A DNA stretch of 64,000 nt from SIAQ01 sp963767835 (GTDB taxonomy: Bacteria > Planctomycetota > Planctomycetia > Gemmatales > Gemmataceae). A program made the translations under genes and the position numbers. Positions 28,902 through 38,961 of this stretch are shown here, piece after piece. A model generated the notes under the pieces. The model saw nothing but the letters and a program-made list of their open reading frames with translations. It made no database searches and had not been told where the DNA came from. Where the stretch lies: assembly GCA_963767835.1 (NCBI GenBank), contig CAVYFY010000002.1:503212-567211 (forward strand), read 5' to 3'. The stretch's first letter is position 1; each line of letters opens with the position of its first letter.

Positions 28902-30504
28902 ATGGTAAGGAAATGCCACTTCTGGCGCAGGCCATACACCGCCGTTCCACTCTTGCTGGCGGTTTGCGTGAGCGGGCCGGGCAGTGCGCTCGGCCAAGAA
29001 CCCTCGCCGCCACGGGCGCGATTCGGGATACCGCAAGTCGCCGGGCTGGACTCCAACGCTCAAAAGCCATCCCCCCAGATTCTTCCCCAGCCTCAAAAAA
29101 CGCCATCGACTTCGCCACCGGCGTGGTCACCGCCCAAGGCGGCGGCGGGCGAAGAAATCTATCCGATCAGCTTGCCGAACGCGTTGAAGTTGGCGAACGC
29201 GCGGGCCTGGGATATTTCGATTGCGCAGAGACAACTGCAGATTGCCGTAGCTCAGCATGAGGGAGCCAAGGCGATGTGGATTCCGAGCTTGATCGGCGGG
29301 GCGGCGTATGCGCACCACGACGGACCGATTCAAGCGAACGACGGCAGCGTCACCGACAACACGCGCAGTTCGCTGTTCGCGGGGGTCGCGCCGTTGGCGT
29401 ATTACAACGTCACCGATGCAATCTTCGCGCCGCTGGCCAAACGCCAGGATGCCCTCGCCCAGCGCGCTGGCGTGCAGACCGTGACCAACGACACGCTGAC
29501 GGCGGTGGCCGTCGCCTATTTCGATGCCCAGGAAGCACGCGCCGATTTGGCGAGCATTGAGGAGATCTCACGCTTGATGGCCGCCCTGGTTCGCAAGACC
29601 GAAAAGTTGGCCCCGGAGCTGGCGCCGGAGGTCGAACTGGCGCGGGTAAGAGCCTTGCAAAAGAACATCGAGCAAGCCCGAATCACGGCCCGCATGCAGT
29701 GGCGCATCGTCAGCGCCGAGTTGGCCCGCGTGTTGCGTTTGCCTCCTACGGTCATTGTCCAACCGATTGAGCCTCCCGACTTGCGCATGACGCTAATACC
29801 GCTGAGCACGACTGCCGAAGAAATGATCCCCCTGGCCCAGCGTTTGCGACCGGAACTGACGCAATATCAGGCACAAGTCGCCGCGGCCGAGGAACGCCTG
29901 CGTCAGGAGCGCTTTCGGCCGTTCTTGCCCAACATCGCTGTGCGCGGTGGGACGACGCCGACGGCCAATCCGTTGGGCGCGGGAGGCTACGCCGCCGGTC
30001 AGGGCGGCAGCCTGGGAACGATGGGGCTGCGCAGCGATTGGGATCTGGAGGCAATCTGGGAATTGAAAAACCTCGGCTTCGGCAACGCCGCCTTGGTCCG
30101 CGAGCGCCGCGCGGCCGTGGATCTGCGCGCACGACCAGCACTTCCGGTTTCACGATTACGTTGCCAAAGAGGTCATGCAAGCCTCGGCGCAACTGCGCGC
30201 CGCCGACGAACGCACAGCCGCAGCGGAAGGGGAACTGCAACAGGCGTGGCTGTCAGCAACCAAGAACCTGGAAGGACTCGGCGAAACCAAGCGCCCGGCC
30301 GGGAACATCGTCATCCTCGTCATTCGTCCGCAAGAAGTCACGGCGGCGATGCAATCGCTTGTGCAAGCGTATTACAACTACTATGGCGTCACCGCGGAAT
30401 TCAATCGCGCTCAATTCCGCCTCTATCGGGCGCTCGGTAATCCCGCCCAATTTGTCTTCGATCACAACAATCCCCCATGCGAAACCCCGGCCGTCCAGCG
30501 ATGA
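28902..30504 (+). pseudogene. TolC-family outer-membrane channel, frameshifted near 30130
   Basis: The signal peptide (LLLAVCVSGPGSALG) is followed by two TolC/OEP repeats: ISLPNALKLANARAWDISIA, AVAVAYFDAQEARADLASIE, then EEMIPLAQRLRPELTQYQ, LRSDWDLEAIWELKNLGFG and, after a one-base loss near 30130, FRFHDYVAKEVMQASAQLR and VQAYYNYYGVTAEFNRAQF. Joined length about 534. Third gene of the RND operon, 107 bp after the adaptor. Confidence 0.88.
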
Positions 30505-30617
30505 CAGACCGGAAGGGACTGCGACCGTTTGCCAAACGATCGACGGATAAGCCGCTTTATGGAACGGTGATCGCGCCGTACATCAATCAAGGTGTGCGCG
30601 CGGACCACCGAGCCAAG

Positions 30618-32435
30618 ATGAGAATGACCATGCTGTTGAGCGTCCAAGGGTTGGCCAAGCGATTTGGCCAGCGTCCGTTGTTTACCGACTTGTCCATCGA
30701 GCTCGGAGCCAGCGAGCGGCTCGGGCTCATCGGGCCGAACGGTTCGGGGAAATCGACGCTGCTCAAACTTCTGGCGGGTTACGAGGAGCCGGACGCCGGC
30801 GCACGCTCGCTGCGGCGTGGCACACGGGTCGGCTATCTGGCCCAGGACGATATCTTTCCCGCCTCGCTCAGCGTGCGCGAAGTGCTGCTGGCCGCGCTTG
30901 CCGACGAGCCGATCGAGGATTACGAGCGCGAGACGCGGACGGCCATTACGCTGACACAGGTTGGTCTCACCGATCCAGACCAGGCCGCCAACATTCTTTC
31001 GGGCGGGTGGCGCAAACGCCTGTCCCTGGCACGGGAACTGGTTCGGCAACCCGACCTGCTCTTGCTCGATGAGCCTACCAATCATCTCGATCTGCCCGGT
31101 ATCGTTTGGCTGGAACGCTTGCTCCGCGGCATGTCGTTCGGCTACCTGGTCGCCACCCATGATCGAGCGTTTCTGCGCACCGTTGCCGACGAGATCATCG
31201 AGGTGAGCCGCATCTATCCGGGAGGATCGTTCCGCGCCGCCGGCTCATACGATGAATTTTCCGACAAGCGCGTAGCATTCCTGATGGCGCAGGCCAAACG
31301 GCAGGAGTCGGTCGAGAATCAGGTTCGCCGCGAGACAGAGTGGCTGGGCCGCAAAGCCGCCGCGCGGACGCGAAAGGCCAGCTCGCGCATCGCCGATGCC
31401 GCCCAGCGCCGTGAAGAGCTGACAGAGCTGCAATTCCGGACCGCCTCGGCAGGCGCCGCCGGCATCGACTTCGTCGGCACGGGCCGGCAAACGCGCAAGC
31501 TCCTCAGCGCCACCGGCATCGCCAAATCGTTTCCCGGCCGCCCGCTGTTCTCCGGCATCGATCTTCTGCTTGCCCCCGGCACCATCCTCGGGCTGCTCGG
31601 CGCCAACGGCAGCGGCAAGAGCATCCTGTTGCGCGTGTTGGCCGGCGAGATCGCGCCCGACACCGGCGCTGTCGCGCGCGCGGACGGATTGCGGCTGGTG
31701 ATGTTCGAACAGGGCCGCGCGTCGCTTGATCCCGCATTGACGCTGCGCCGCGCTCTTTGCCCAAACGGCGACACGGTTATGTTCGGCAACCGGCCCATGC
31801 ACGTCGCGGCCTGGGCGAAAAGGTTTCTTTTCTCACCCGAGCAACTCGATGTTCTCGTGGGCCAACTTTCCGGCGGCGAGCAGGCGCGTGTGCGCATCGC
31901 TCAACTCATGCTCCAGCCTGCCGACCTGCTGCTGCTCGATGAACCAACCAACGACCTTGACATTCCGGCCCTTGAGGTCCTTGAAGAAAACCTCGCCGAC
32001 TTTGCCGGCGCCGTCGTGCTGGTCAGCCATGATCGTGCGTTGATGGATCGGCTCTGCACGCAGGTCGTGGGGCTTGACGGCCAGGGTGGTGCGGCGACTT
32101 ATGCAAGCGTCGATCAATGGCTGGCGGCGATTGAAGCAAGCGCTGCCCTGCGCACATCCGCATGCAAAGAAGAGCCAGCCAAGGAACGTGAGATGAAGCC
32201 GGCCGCCGCCAAGCCGCGCAAATTGAGCTTCCGCGAACAACAAGAGTGGGATCAGATGGAGTCCGCCGTGCTTGCAGCAGAGCGTGTGCTTGCCGACTGC
32301 GAGGCTGCCGTCGAGCGCAGCGCCAATGCGGGGCACGTTACACTGACCGAGGCGTGCAAGGAGCTCGAAGAAGCACAGCGAGCCGTCGATCGCTTGTATG
32401 CCCGCTGGCAGGAGCTGGAGAGCAAACGCGGATAG
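30618..32435 (+). CDS. ABC-F family ATPase (Uup-like)
   Basis: 605 residues with two ABC cassettes and no membrane segment. Cassette 1: GPNGSGKST, LSGGWRKRLSLAREL, LLLLDEPTNHLDL, ATHDRAF; a charged linker (about 210-290) with KRQESVENQVRRETEWLGR; cassette 2: GANGSGKSI, LSGGEQARVRIAQLML, LLLLDEPTNDLDI, SHDRALM. A C-terminal coiled coil (about 520-605) resembles Uup's DNA-binding tail. ABC-F proteins act on ribosomes or DNA, not transport. ATGs at 30618, 30624 and 30630 are all possible; I use the first. It trails the RND operon by 113 bp on the same strand. Confidence 0.9.
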   Translation: MRMTMLLSVQGLAKRFGQRPLFTDLSIELGASERLGLIGPNGSGKSTLLKLLAGYEEPDAGARSLRRGTRVGYLAQDDIFPASLSVREVLLAALADEPIEDYERETRTAITLTQVGLTDPDQAANILSGGWRKRLSLARELVRQPDLLLLDEPTNHLDLPGIVWLERLLRGMSFGYLVATHDRAFLRTVADEIIEVSRIYPGGSFRAAGSYDEFSDKRVAFLMAQAKRQESVENQVRRETEWLGRKAAARTRKASSRIADAAQRREELTELQFRTASAGAAGIDFVGTGRQTRKLLSATGIAKSFPGRPLFSGIDLLLAPGTILGLLGANGSGKSILLRVLAGEIAPDTGAVARADGLRLVMFEQGRASLDPALTLRRALCPNGDTVMFGNRPMHVAAWAKRFLFSPEQLDVLVGQLSGGEQARVRIAQLMLQPADLLLLDEPTNDLDIPALEVLEENLADFAGAVVLVSHDRALMDRLCTQVVGLDGQGGAATYASVDQWLAAIEASAALRTSACKEEPAKEREMKPAAAKPRKLSFREQQEWDQMESAVLAAERVLADCEAAVERSANAGHVTLTEACKELEEAQRAVDRLYARWQELESKRG

Positions 32436-32700
32436 GCGTATTTCGTGGAATCCAAGAAAACCGCATCGACATGGGCATTCGATCAGCTCCAGTTGCGCCA
32501 GAGCTGGACCTCTAATGGCTTCCTTCGGTTGGCCCATTCTGTGCAAACCGGCGCCAAGGTGCTGATTGAGTCTATCGACCATTGATCGCTTGAGCTAGCG
32601 CGATCGTCGCTGAATCGCTGAAGGCGTCGATCGCTTGCCGCCGAACCAATAAGATGACGGTAGGAATCGCCGTCCGATTCGGACCATAAGGAAGCAAGTC

Positions 32701-35208
32701 ATGGTCGATACAACGCATGGGCTGCAGCAACTCCTGGCCGGGCTTGGCGAGGCAGCGCGGTTCGAATCGGTTGGTCAACTTTCGGCGGTTTTGCCGGGAC
32801 TCGAGGTGAAGGGGATTGGGTCCATCGGAATTCCCGTCGCGCCGGCGGATGCGAAGCGGATCATCGGCAGGGCGAGCCAGGCGCCTTATGGCCGGGGCGA
32901 AGCGACCATTGTCGATACGGAGGTTCGCCGAGTCTGGCAATTGGACTCCACGCAATTCGACTTACGGAATACGGCGTGGAACGACGCGGTGGCGAGCGTC
33001 GTTGATGCGGTCAAGCGCGATCTTGGCATTCGCGGGAAAGTGACCGCGGAGCTTTACAAGTTGCTTGTTTACGAGAAGGGGAGCTTCTTCAAACCGCACC
33101 GCGACACCGAGAAGATTCCGGGGATGTTCGGCACGCTGGTCGTGTGTTTGCCGTCGCGTCATGAAGGCGGCACCTTGATTCTGGAGCACGATGGGCAGAC
33201 GAAACGGATCGATTTTGGCGGCAAGGATTCGGAGTTTCACACGCGGTATGTTGCGTTCTACGCCGACTGTCGGCATGAAGTCACGCCGGTGAAATCGGGC
33301 TATCGCGCTTGCCTGGTTTACAATCTGGCCAGCGCCGGCAAGGAACAACCAGCAGCGCCGCATCATGCCGAAGCAGTTTCGGAGGCGGCTCAGTTGCTCA
33401 AGAAGCTGTTTTCGGCGCCGGAGCCGTTGAATAAGTTGGCGATCCCGTTCACGCACCAATACACCGAAGCGAGCTTTGATCCCAAGCAGTTGAAAGGTGC
33501 TGATCGCGCTCGCGCCGAGGTTCTGATTCGCGCCTCTCAATCGCTGGATTATGAATGCAACTTTGCGCTCTTGCTGTTGCATCAGGAAGGCATTCCGGAT
33601 TATGGCACGATTGAATACGGTGATTCATGGGGCCGCCAGAGGTCGCGTTGGTCCCATGACGACTACGACGAAGGCGATGAGGATGAAGAAGATTCCGGCG
33701 AAGATTCCGATGGCGAGTTTGAAGAGGTCTTCAACGAAGAATTGAAGCTCGAACACTGGCGTGATCCTGAAGGCCGAGAGCAATCCTTCGGCACGATCCA
33801 CTTCGAGGACAACGAGATTCTCGGTCTCGATGACAAGGAGGGCTGGTCGTACAAACAAGAAGTTCGTGAGGCGACCGGCAATGAGGGGGCCTCGATGGAT
33901 CGCTGGTATCGGCAAGCGGTCCTGGTGATTTGGCCGCGCGAACGGCATTTCGAAGTGCTGGCCGGCGAGGGGCCGGCGTCAGCAATCCCGGCTCTCGAAA
34001 CGCTGGTGGCACAGAGCAAGACGGCCGCAAATCTCGCGGCGTGCGGCATGGTGGCCGAGGCGGTCATCGAGCATTGGGATGGCCGCGATCGCTTTGGACT
34101 CGGTATCCGAACCCACTCAGTGCCGATGCTGCGCGTGCTCGAACGCATCGGCGACGAGAAGTTGGCCATGCGATTCCTGCGCGACGTGTTGCCCAAGAGC
34201 TTCAACGGTTCGGAAGGCAAAGCCCTGCATGGTCTGTGTCAGCGCATCGGCTGGAAAGCGTTGACGCCCGCAATTCAGGAATTCCTTGCCCATCAGAAGC
34301 CAGCCGATTTTCGCACGCATCTGAACCAGATCGTCACCATCTGCGAGCATCTGTGTTGCGATCCGCCGGCGTTGAGCAAGGAACGCCTCGCGGCATGTGG
34401 GTTGATTGCCGATGAACTGATTAAGGTCGTCGAACGGTGGGACAAGGTGCCGGCGAACCATTGGGATTCTGACCGATTCGCCGCTTACAAATTCGGGGAC
34501 GATGCCGACGACTTCGATAAGGACGAAGATGAAATTGAAGATGACAAAGGCGATGCCGAACCAAAACATCAACCGAACGACAACGAGCAAGAAGCGTTGA
34601 TCTTGCAGCAGCGCGGCAACAAGCGAATCGGCGTCGTTGCGAGCATGGTGCGTCTGCTTTCGGCCATCGGCGCCAGCGAACACTTGACGACTTTCCATAC
34701 CCACGTAGTCGCCGACACCGGGCATTACGATCTTCGTAGCGTGGTCATTCCTGATGTGAAATCCCTTTACGCGCAAACGTCCGCGACCGCTGCCGGGCGC
34801 CAAGCCGCTGCGCGGTTATTGCATTATTGCCTCGCCGAACTTCGAGATGCGACGGCGCAGCCACTGGAACCGCCGAAGGACTGGAAGCGTGAAGCCAAGC
34901 TCGGCTGCACGTGCGCCGATTGTGTCGCCCTGAGCCGATTCCTGCGCGATCCAGCCGAGCGCGTGGGCCGATTCCCGATGAACAAACAACGCCGCCAACA
35001 CCTTCATCGGCAAATCGATCAGCACCGCTGCGATGTCACGCACGTCACCGAGCGCAAGGGTTCACCGCAAACCTTGGTCTGCACCAAGACGCAAAACTCC
35101 TATGAATGCGGCCGCAAGCAGTATGAGGTCGATCAAGTCGTACTTGCCGAGCTGGAAAAACTCGTTGAACGCAAATCGCCTTCACGTCGGACCAGGAAAT
35201 CATCTTAG
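32701..35208 (+). CDS. Large 2OG-Fe(II) oxygenase-like (prolyl 4-hydroxylase fold) protein
   Basis: 835 residues. The N-terminal part (about 100-215) is a 2-oxoglutarate/iron dioxygenase: KPHRDTEK gives H133 and D135, ADCRHEV gives H192, and SGYRACLVYN gives R202 for the 2OG carboxylate. The remaining 600 residues are unassigned: a very acidic loop (about 320-350, DDYDEGDEDEEDSGED), a helical repeat-like region (about 420-620), a second acidic stretch (about 600-625), and a Cys motif CTCADC near 740. Probably cytoplasmic, hydroxylating a protein. The start at 32701 follows AAGGAAGC. Monocistronic; 265 bp upstream hold nothing recognisable. Confidence 0.8.
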   Translation: MVDTTHGLQQLLAGLGEAARFESVGQLSAVLPGLEVKGIGSIGIPVAPADAKRIIGRASQAPYGRGEATIVDTEVRRVWQLDSTQFDLRNTAWNDAVASVVDAVKRDLGIRGKVTAELYKLLVYEKGSFFKPHRDTEKIPGMFGTLVVCLPSRHEGGTLILEHDGQTKRIDFGGKDSEFHTRYVAFYADCRHEVTPVKSGYRACLVYNLASAGKEQPAAPHHAEAVSEAAQLLKKLFSAPEPLNKLAIPFTHQYTEASFDPKQLKGADRARAEVLIRASQSLDYECNFALLLLHQEGIPDYGTIEYGDSWGRQRSRWSHDDYDEGDEDEEDSGEDSDGEFEEVFNEELKLEHWRDPEGREQSFGTIHFEDNEILGLDDKEGWSYKQEVREATGNEGASMDRWYRQAVLVIWPRERHFEVLAGEGPASAIPALETLVAQSKTAANLAACGMVAEAVIEHWDGRDRFGLGIRTHSVPMLRVLERIGDEKLAMRFLRDVLPKSFNGSEGKALHGLCQRIGWKALTPAIQEFLAHQKPADFRTHLNQIVTICEHLCCDPPALSKERLAACGLIADELIKVVERWDKVPANHWDSDRFAAYKFGDDADDFDKDEDEIEDDKGDAEPKHQPNDNEQEALILQQRGNKRIGVVASMVRLLSAIGASEHLTTFHTHVVADTGHYDLRSVVIPDVKSLYAQTSATAAGRQAAARLLHYCLAELRDATAQPLEPPKDWKREAKLGCTCADCVALSRFLRDPAERVGRFPMNKQRRQHLHRQIDQHRCDVTHVTERKGSPQTLVCTKTQNSYECGRKQYEVDQVVLAELEKLVERKSPSRRTRKSS

Positions 35209-35700
35209 GTGCGTTTTTTGGGCGTTGTCAACTCGCGTGGTTGGGAGGTGACGCCGCGGTGCGACGATCGCGGAGGTCGCCCTCAGAAGTCAATTCACCG
35301 ATCATTGCGGCTGTGTGGCAAATTTCTCGCCAGTGCAGCAATCTCTGCAAGAAAGCAAGAAACCCGGAACGAAATCGTGGAACGTAACCACCCCTGGTCT
35401 CGACCGTTACGAGCAACCGCAGATTTCGCAGGTTTTTTTTGACCATCCACACCGTGCTCATGCTCGGAGGTATCGAGATAGCATAGAGTAGGCCCACGTA
35501 GCCGGAGGTTGAAAGTAGCCTGGCGTAGCCCTCTGTGAAATGATCGTGCGAATAGCCTGGCGTAGCCCTCCGAATTCATCTCGTTCCCGGCCAATCGCCC
35601 CCTGACGTCGCGGTACAGGTAGGCCAAAAAAGCCGTGGTAGGTTTTTGGTAGGTGAGCCCCTTTCGAGCACGACCAGAATCCAGAATCGCCGTAAGTCAT
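35209..35700. other. Intergenic region with an 18-bp direct repeat
   Basis: About 490 bp without a convincing gene. TAGCCTGGCGTAGCCCTC occurs twice, at 35516-35533 and 35553-35570 (period 37). A T8 tract at 35432-35439 lacks a clear hairpin. The leftward frame that crosses this region runs straight through the tRNA fragment and is not a gene. Confidence 0.6.
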
Positions 35701-35756
35701 TAGCCGCGGCCGGATTCGAACCGGCACGGGGGTTACCCCCCAGGGGATTTTAAGTC
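35701..35756 (-). tRNA. 3' half of tRNA-Leu(UAA), likely attachment-site remnant
   Basis: On the reverse strand GACTTAAAATC carries the loop CTTAAAA with anticodon UAA, followed by a long variable arm (GGGGGGTAACCCCC), a perfect T-arm (GCCGG-TTCGAAT-CCGGC) and the 3' acceptor strand CGCGGCT plus A. Nothing upstream supplies the matching 5' acceptor AGCCGCG or a D-arm, so only the part from the anticodon loop onward is here. Tyrosine integrases often recombine in this loop and leave such halves at one end of an island. No integrase gene was found in the window. Confidence 0.75.
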
Positions 35757-35796
35757 TATTGGCTTGACGCCGCAAGAGGCATCAGGGACGCCGGTT

Positions 35797-35937
35797 ATGG
35801 AAGGCCCCTTGGCCCATTCCTTGGCCCGTGAAACGCAAATTGACTCCGATCTACAGCGCGTTTTCGACGCTTGGCCAACATTGCCGGCGGCGCTCCGAGC
35901 GGGCATCCTGGCCATGATCGACGCGGCCCGGAAGTGA
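35797..35937 (+). CDS. Small conserved-type ORF next to the tRNA fragment
   Basis: 46 residues, MEGPLAHSLARETQIDSDLQ followed by RVFDAWPTLPAALRAGILAMIDAARK. The DAWPTLPxxLRAGILAMI pattern is one I associate with short planctomycete ORFs near integrases, so it may be the end of a lost island gene. An in-frame TTG at 35764 could extend it by 11 residues. The 270 bp that follow (35938-36207) hold no gene. Confidence 0.45.
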   Translation: MEGPLAHSLARETQIDSDLQRVFDAWPTLPAALRAGILAMIDAARK

Positions 35938-37288
35938 GACATGGACCCATGCCCATTCTCTTTGCCGGTTGGGATGCGGTCAGGAATTGCGTGCATTGAA
36001 TCTCAGGCACTTTGACGGGTATAGGTGGGTTGTTTCCCGCCGGGCTGATCGACTACGGCACGGACGAAGCGAGCGAACCGGGCGAGTAAATCGACCGGAT
36101 TTCGTTGGCTTTCCGCGCGTCGGTCGGATAACTTGAGAGCGAACAAACTTGCCCGCGCGGTCGATGTTTACCGCACTTCGGCGGTCTACTTTTATTCGGG
36201 TTGCCCCATGAACATTTCTTGTCCGACATGCTCTCAAATGTTGCAAGTTCCCGATAACGCTGCCGGTAGGAAGGTGCATTGCCCGAAATGCTCGCAAAGG
36301 ATTCTTGTTCCGACGCCCGCGCCGCTCAACAAAATCGAAGAGAGCGTTTCGGCTGGCAAATCGCCCGCGTCTGCCGTCACCACGAAACCGTCGATCCCGG
36401 TTGCAATTGTCGCCGGCCCCGCGAAGGGCAATCCCGCGCCGCCGCAAACCGTAGCTACTCCGATTGCCCGTTTCGCCGCTAAGCGCTTTCTCTTGCTTGC
36501 AATCGCGTGCCTCGGCGGCCTCACACTTGTTGCCGTTGTAATCGCGGTTTCTTGGGCGCTGATTGCTGCCCGTCCTTCCGCAACGGCGGATAACGCGGCC
36601 AAGGGCAATCAGTTTGCCGAGAATCCAAAGGACAAAGCGCCTCAGGATTCGGAACCGCTGAAAAAGGAAGCTGCCAAGGAACCGAACAAGGACGATCCGA
36701 CGATTGCGAAAAAGGGCGCGGACAAGGAACCGAAAACCGATCCGCCAATCGTCAAAAAAGAACCGGACAACGCCAAGGAAGCCGAAGCGTTTTACAAGAT
36801 GGCCAAGGCCGCGCAGGAGAAGGCCGAAGCGGCTGAAAAACGAGCGGCCGAACTGTTAGCCAAGGCCGAAGAGTTGGAAAAGAAAAACGACCTGGATCGA
36901 AGGAAGATTGCGGACGACATGGCTGCATTGAAGAAGGAAATCAAAGCAGAGAAAAAAACGCCGCCTATGGAATCCGAACAAGGCAAAGCGATAAAGGACG
37001 ACGACAAAAAAAACGGGAATGCGGAAACGCTTACGTTGAAATCCTCTAAAGGATTCGTCGATGTGTCCATCCTTTCAGCCAAGGTAATGAAAGTCCGGAC
37101 GACCCGATTTGGTCAAGAGCTAATCACAGATGATCCTTTCCTCGTGCTGCGGATTTCCGTGAACAACAATCATTCCTCAAAGCCCTTTGTTTTTGATGGT
37201 TGGCAGTATCACCATTTGGGCGTTTCGTTGAAGGATAACTTCGGAAACCAATATGCCGTAGCCAGCTGGCCCAACTTCAAAATCAATG

Positions 37289-38961
37289 GGGCGTAACCGG
37301 CAGGCCGCTACGCTGCCTGCTGGTATTTGCGCCTTCAACCAACTCTCGCCACGGGTATAACTTTTGCGTTGCATGGTCGATGCGGAACGTTTGGTATTCA
37401 TCCCAGTCGCCATTGACGTGGATGCTGCGCACGTCCAACATCGCTTGAGCCCCAAGACGCGTCCAGTGCATGCCGGCGCGTTCCATGCGGTCCTTCACCA
37501 GGTGGCGACACGCTCCCTCGATCACGCCGCTCGCGATCGGATAACCCTTGGCCAGGTATTCACCGTAACGCATTCGCTCCAGGTTGTTTTCCAGGTACGC
37601 ACACACCTTCGTCAGCGTCGCCTTCTTGCTGCCGGTCAGCTTGCGTTTGGTGCCCATTTGTCGCAGGCCGCGGATCACCAACTCGGCTTTTCCTTCGAGC
37701 ATCTTCAGCACACGCCCACGCACAAACTGTTCGGTCTCGGCACTCTTCTCCGGGTAAAAGACGTGCGCCGCCTGCCACAGACGCGGCGTCACGTGCAACA
37801 GGTCCAGAATGTTGGCTGTGTTGCGCTGGGTCAAATGCCGTTCGCGCGCCTCCCACAACGGTTCCTGGCCGTCGCACAGGTGCACCATTTCCTTGACGTA
37901 GCCGCGATTGCGCGCCAGATTTCTTCGGAAATCCACCTGTAGGTCATCTCGATCCCCGAATGCGTCTGCTCGCTGTCGGTGTAGGCCAGGCTCGCCATCG
38001 TCTGCTTGTGGCACGGCTTGGGACGATCGCGTTTGGGTGCGTCGCGGTCGTCGCCGAACAGTGCCGCCACCACTTCCGCAGGCGTGCGCACGTAGCGGTC
38101 CACCGTGTAGACCGCACCCACGATCGCCATCTCTTTGCGACTCGCCTTCTCCCCTTTGGTGCGATGCGCCGGCGGCGCGGCTTCATCCGCCGCCCGACGC
38201 ATCACCACACCTTTGCCGTCCGCACTGCTGACCACGATGGCTCCTTCTTCCTCAGCCGACGGCAGCGTGCCGCTCGTCGCGAAAGGCCTCCACCAACTCC
38301 GCCATCTGCACGTTCATGCGTTCCAGACTGTCCACCGACTGCTTCAATCCCAACATGCGTGCCACGGTGCTTTTGGCTTGGCTGAACGCTTCCTCCACAC
38401 ACAAGCTTTGGTCCCAATCCTGCAGCACATAAGAAAACACGCTCTCGGGCAACTGCAGCCGATTGTCCAACGGCACAAACTCGATCTTCTGCCCTTCGCG
38501 GCTGCCGTACACCGCGCGCTTCAGCACGAACTCGCCAAAGATCGATACGTAACGCCGGCTGTGCGTTTCCTCCAGACGCTGGCACACCTGCCCACCCGGC
38601 AAGGTGACCGACTCGCCCATGTCGCCCGGCCCCAAAAGCGTCAGAAACTGGCTCAGCGCCGCGCGGCCGATGAGCAGAACCTGCTGCCAGACGGCACGTT
38701 CGACTTCGTGCATAGCCGTACCTTGGTGGGCCGCTTCGCGGACCGCCGTCAGCATTTCCTTGAGAATCGCGAGCAGTTCGGCATTATCTTCCTTGAGAAC
38801 ATCCGTGTCTTGTGTCATTTTCATAATGTGGCCTCCTTGGAGCGAGACATTGCAGCTGCTACCGCATGTCTAGCCCTGGGAGGCCCTTTCGCCAACATCG
38901 CTAACTCCATAACTTATGTCTGTACCATCAGTTGCGGGCCAGCGGAAGGCCGGTTACGCCC
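37289..38961 (-). mobile_element. ISKra4-family IS, copy 1
   Basis: 1673 bp. Ends GGGCGTAACCGGC at both tips (inverted), then partly matching (AGGCCGCTACG against CTTCCGCTGGC). Flanked by direct repeats AAATCAATG (37280-37288 and 38962-38970). It is one base shorter than copies 2 and 4 because of a G deletion near 37330 at the end of the transposase. Nearly identical in sequence to the copies at 39974, 48231 and 52990, so transposition is very recent. Confidence 0.93.
37308..38824 (-). pseudogene. ISKra4 transposase, copy 1 (three-part reading frame)
   Basis: Same three segments as copy 2: N-terminal 190 residues (38252-38824), middle segment with the first catalytic Asp (37831-38235) and C-terminal segment (from about 38014). 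In this copy a lost G near 37330 also changes the last residues, so the C-terminal frame reads past the normal stop into the target duplication. Confidence 0.85.

Noticed and set aside
35458..35775. A leftward 105-codon frame ending in VPVRIRPRLM
   Set aside because: The residues are a translation of the tRNA T-arm, a known artefact next to tRNA genes.
35701..35790. A complete, functional tRNA-Leu
   Set aside because: No D-arm and no 5' acceptor strand complementary to CGCGGCT are present upstream on the same strand.
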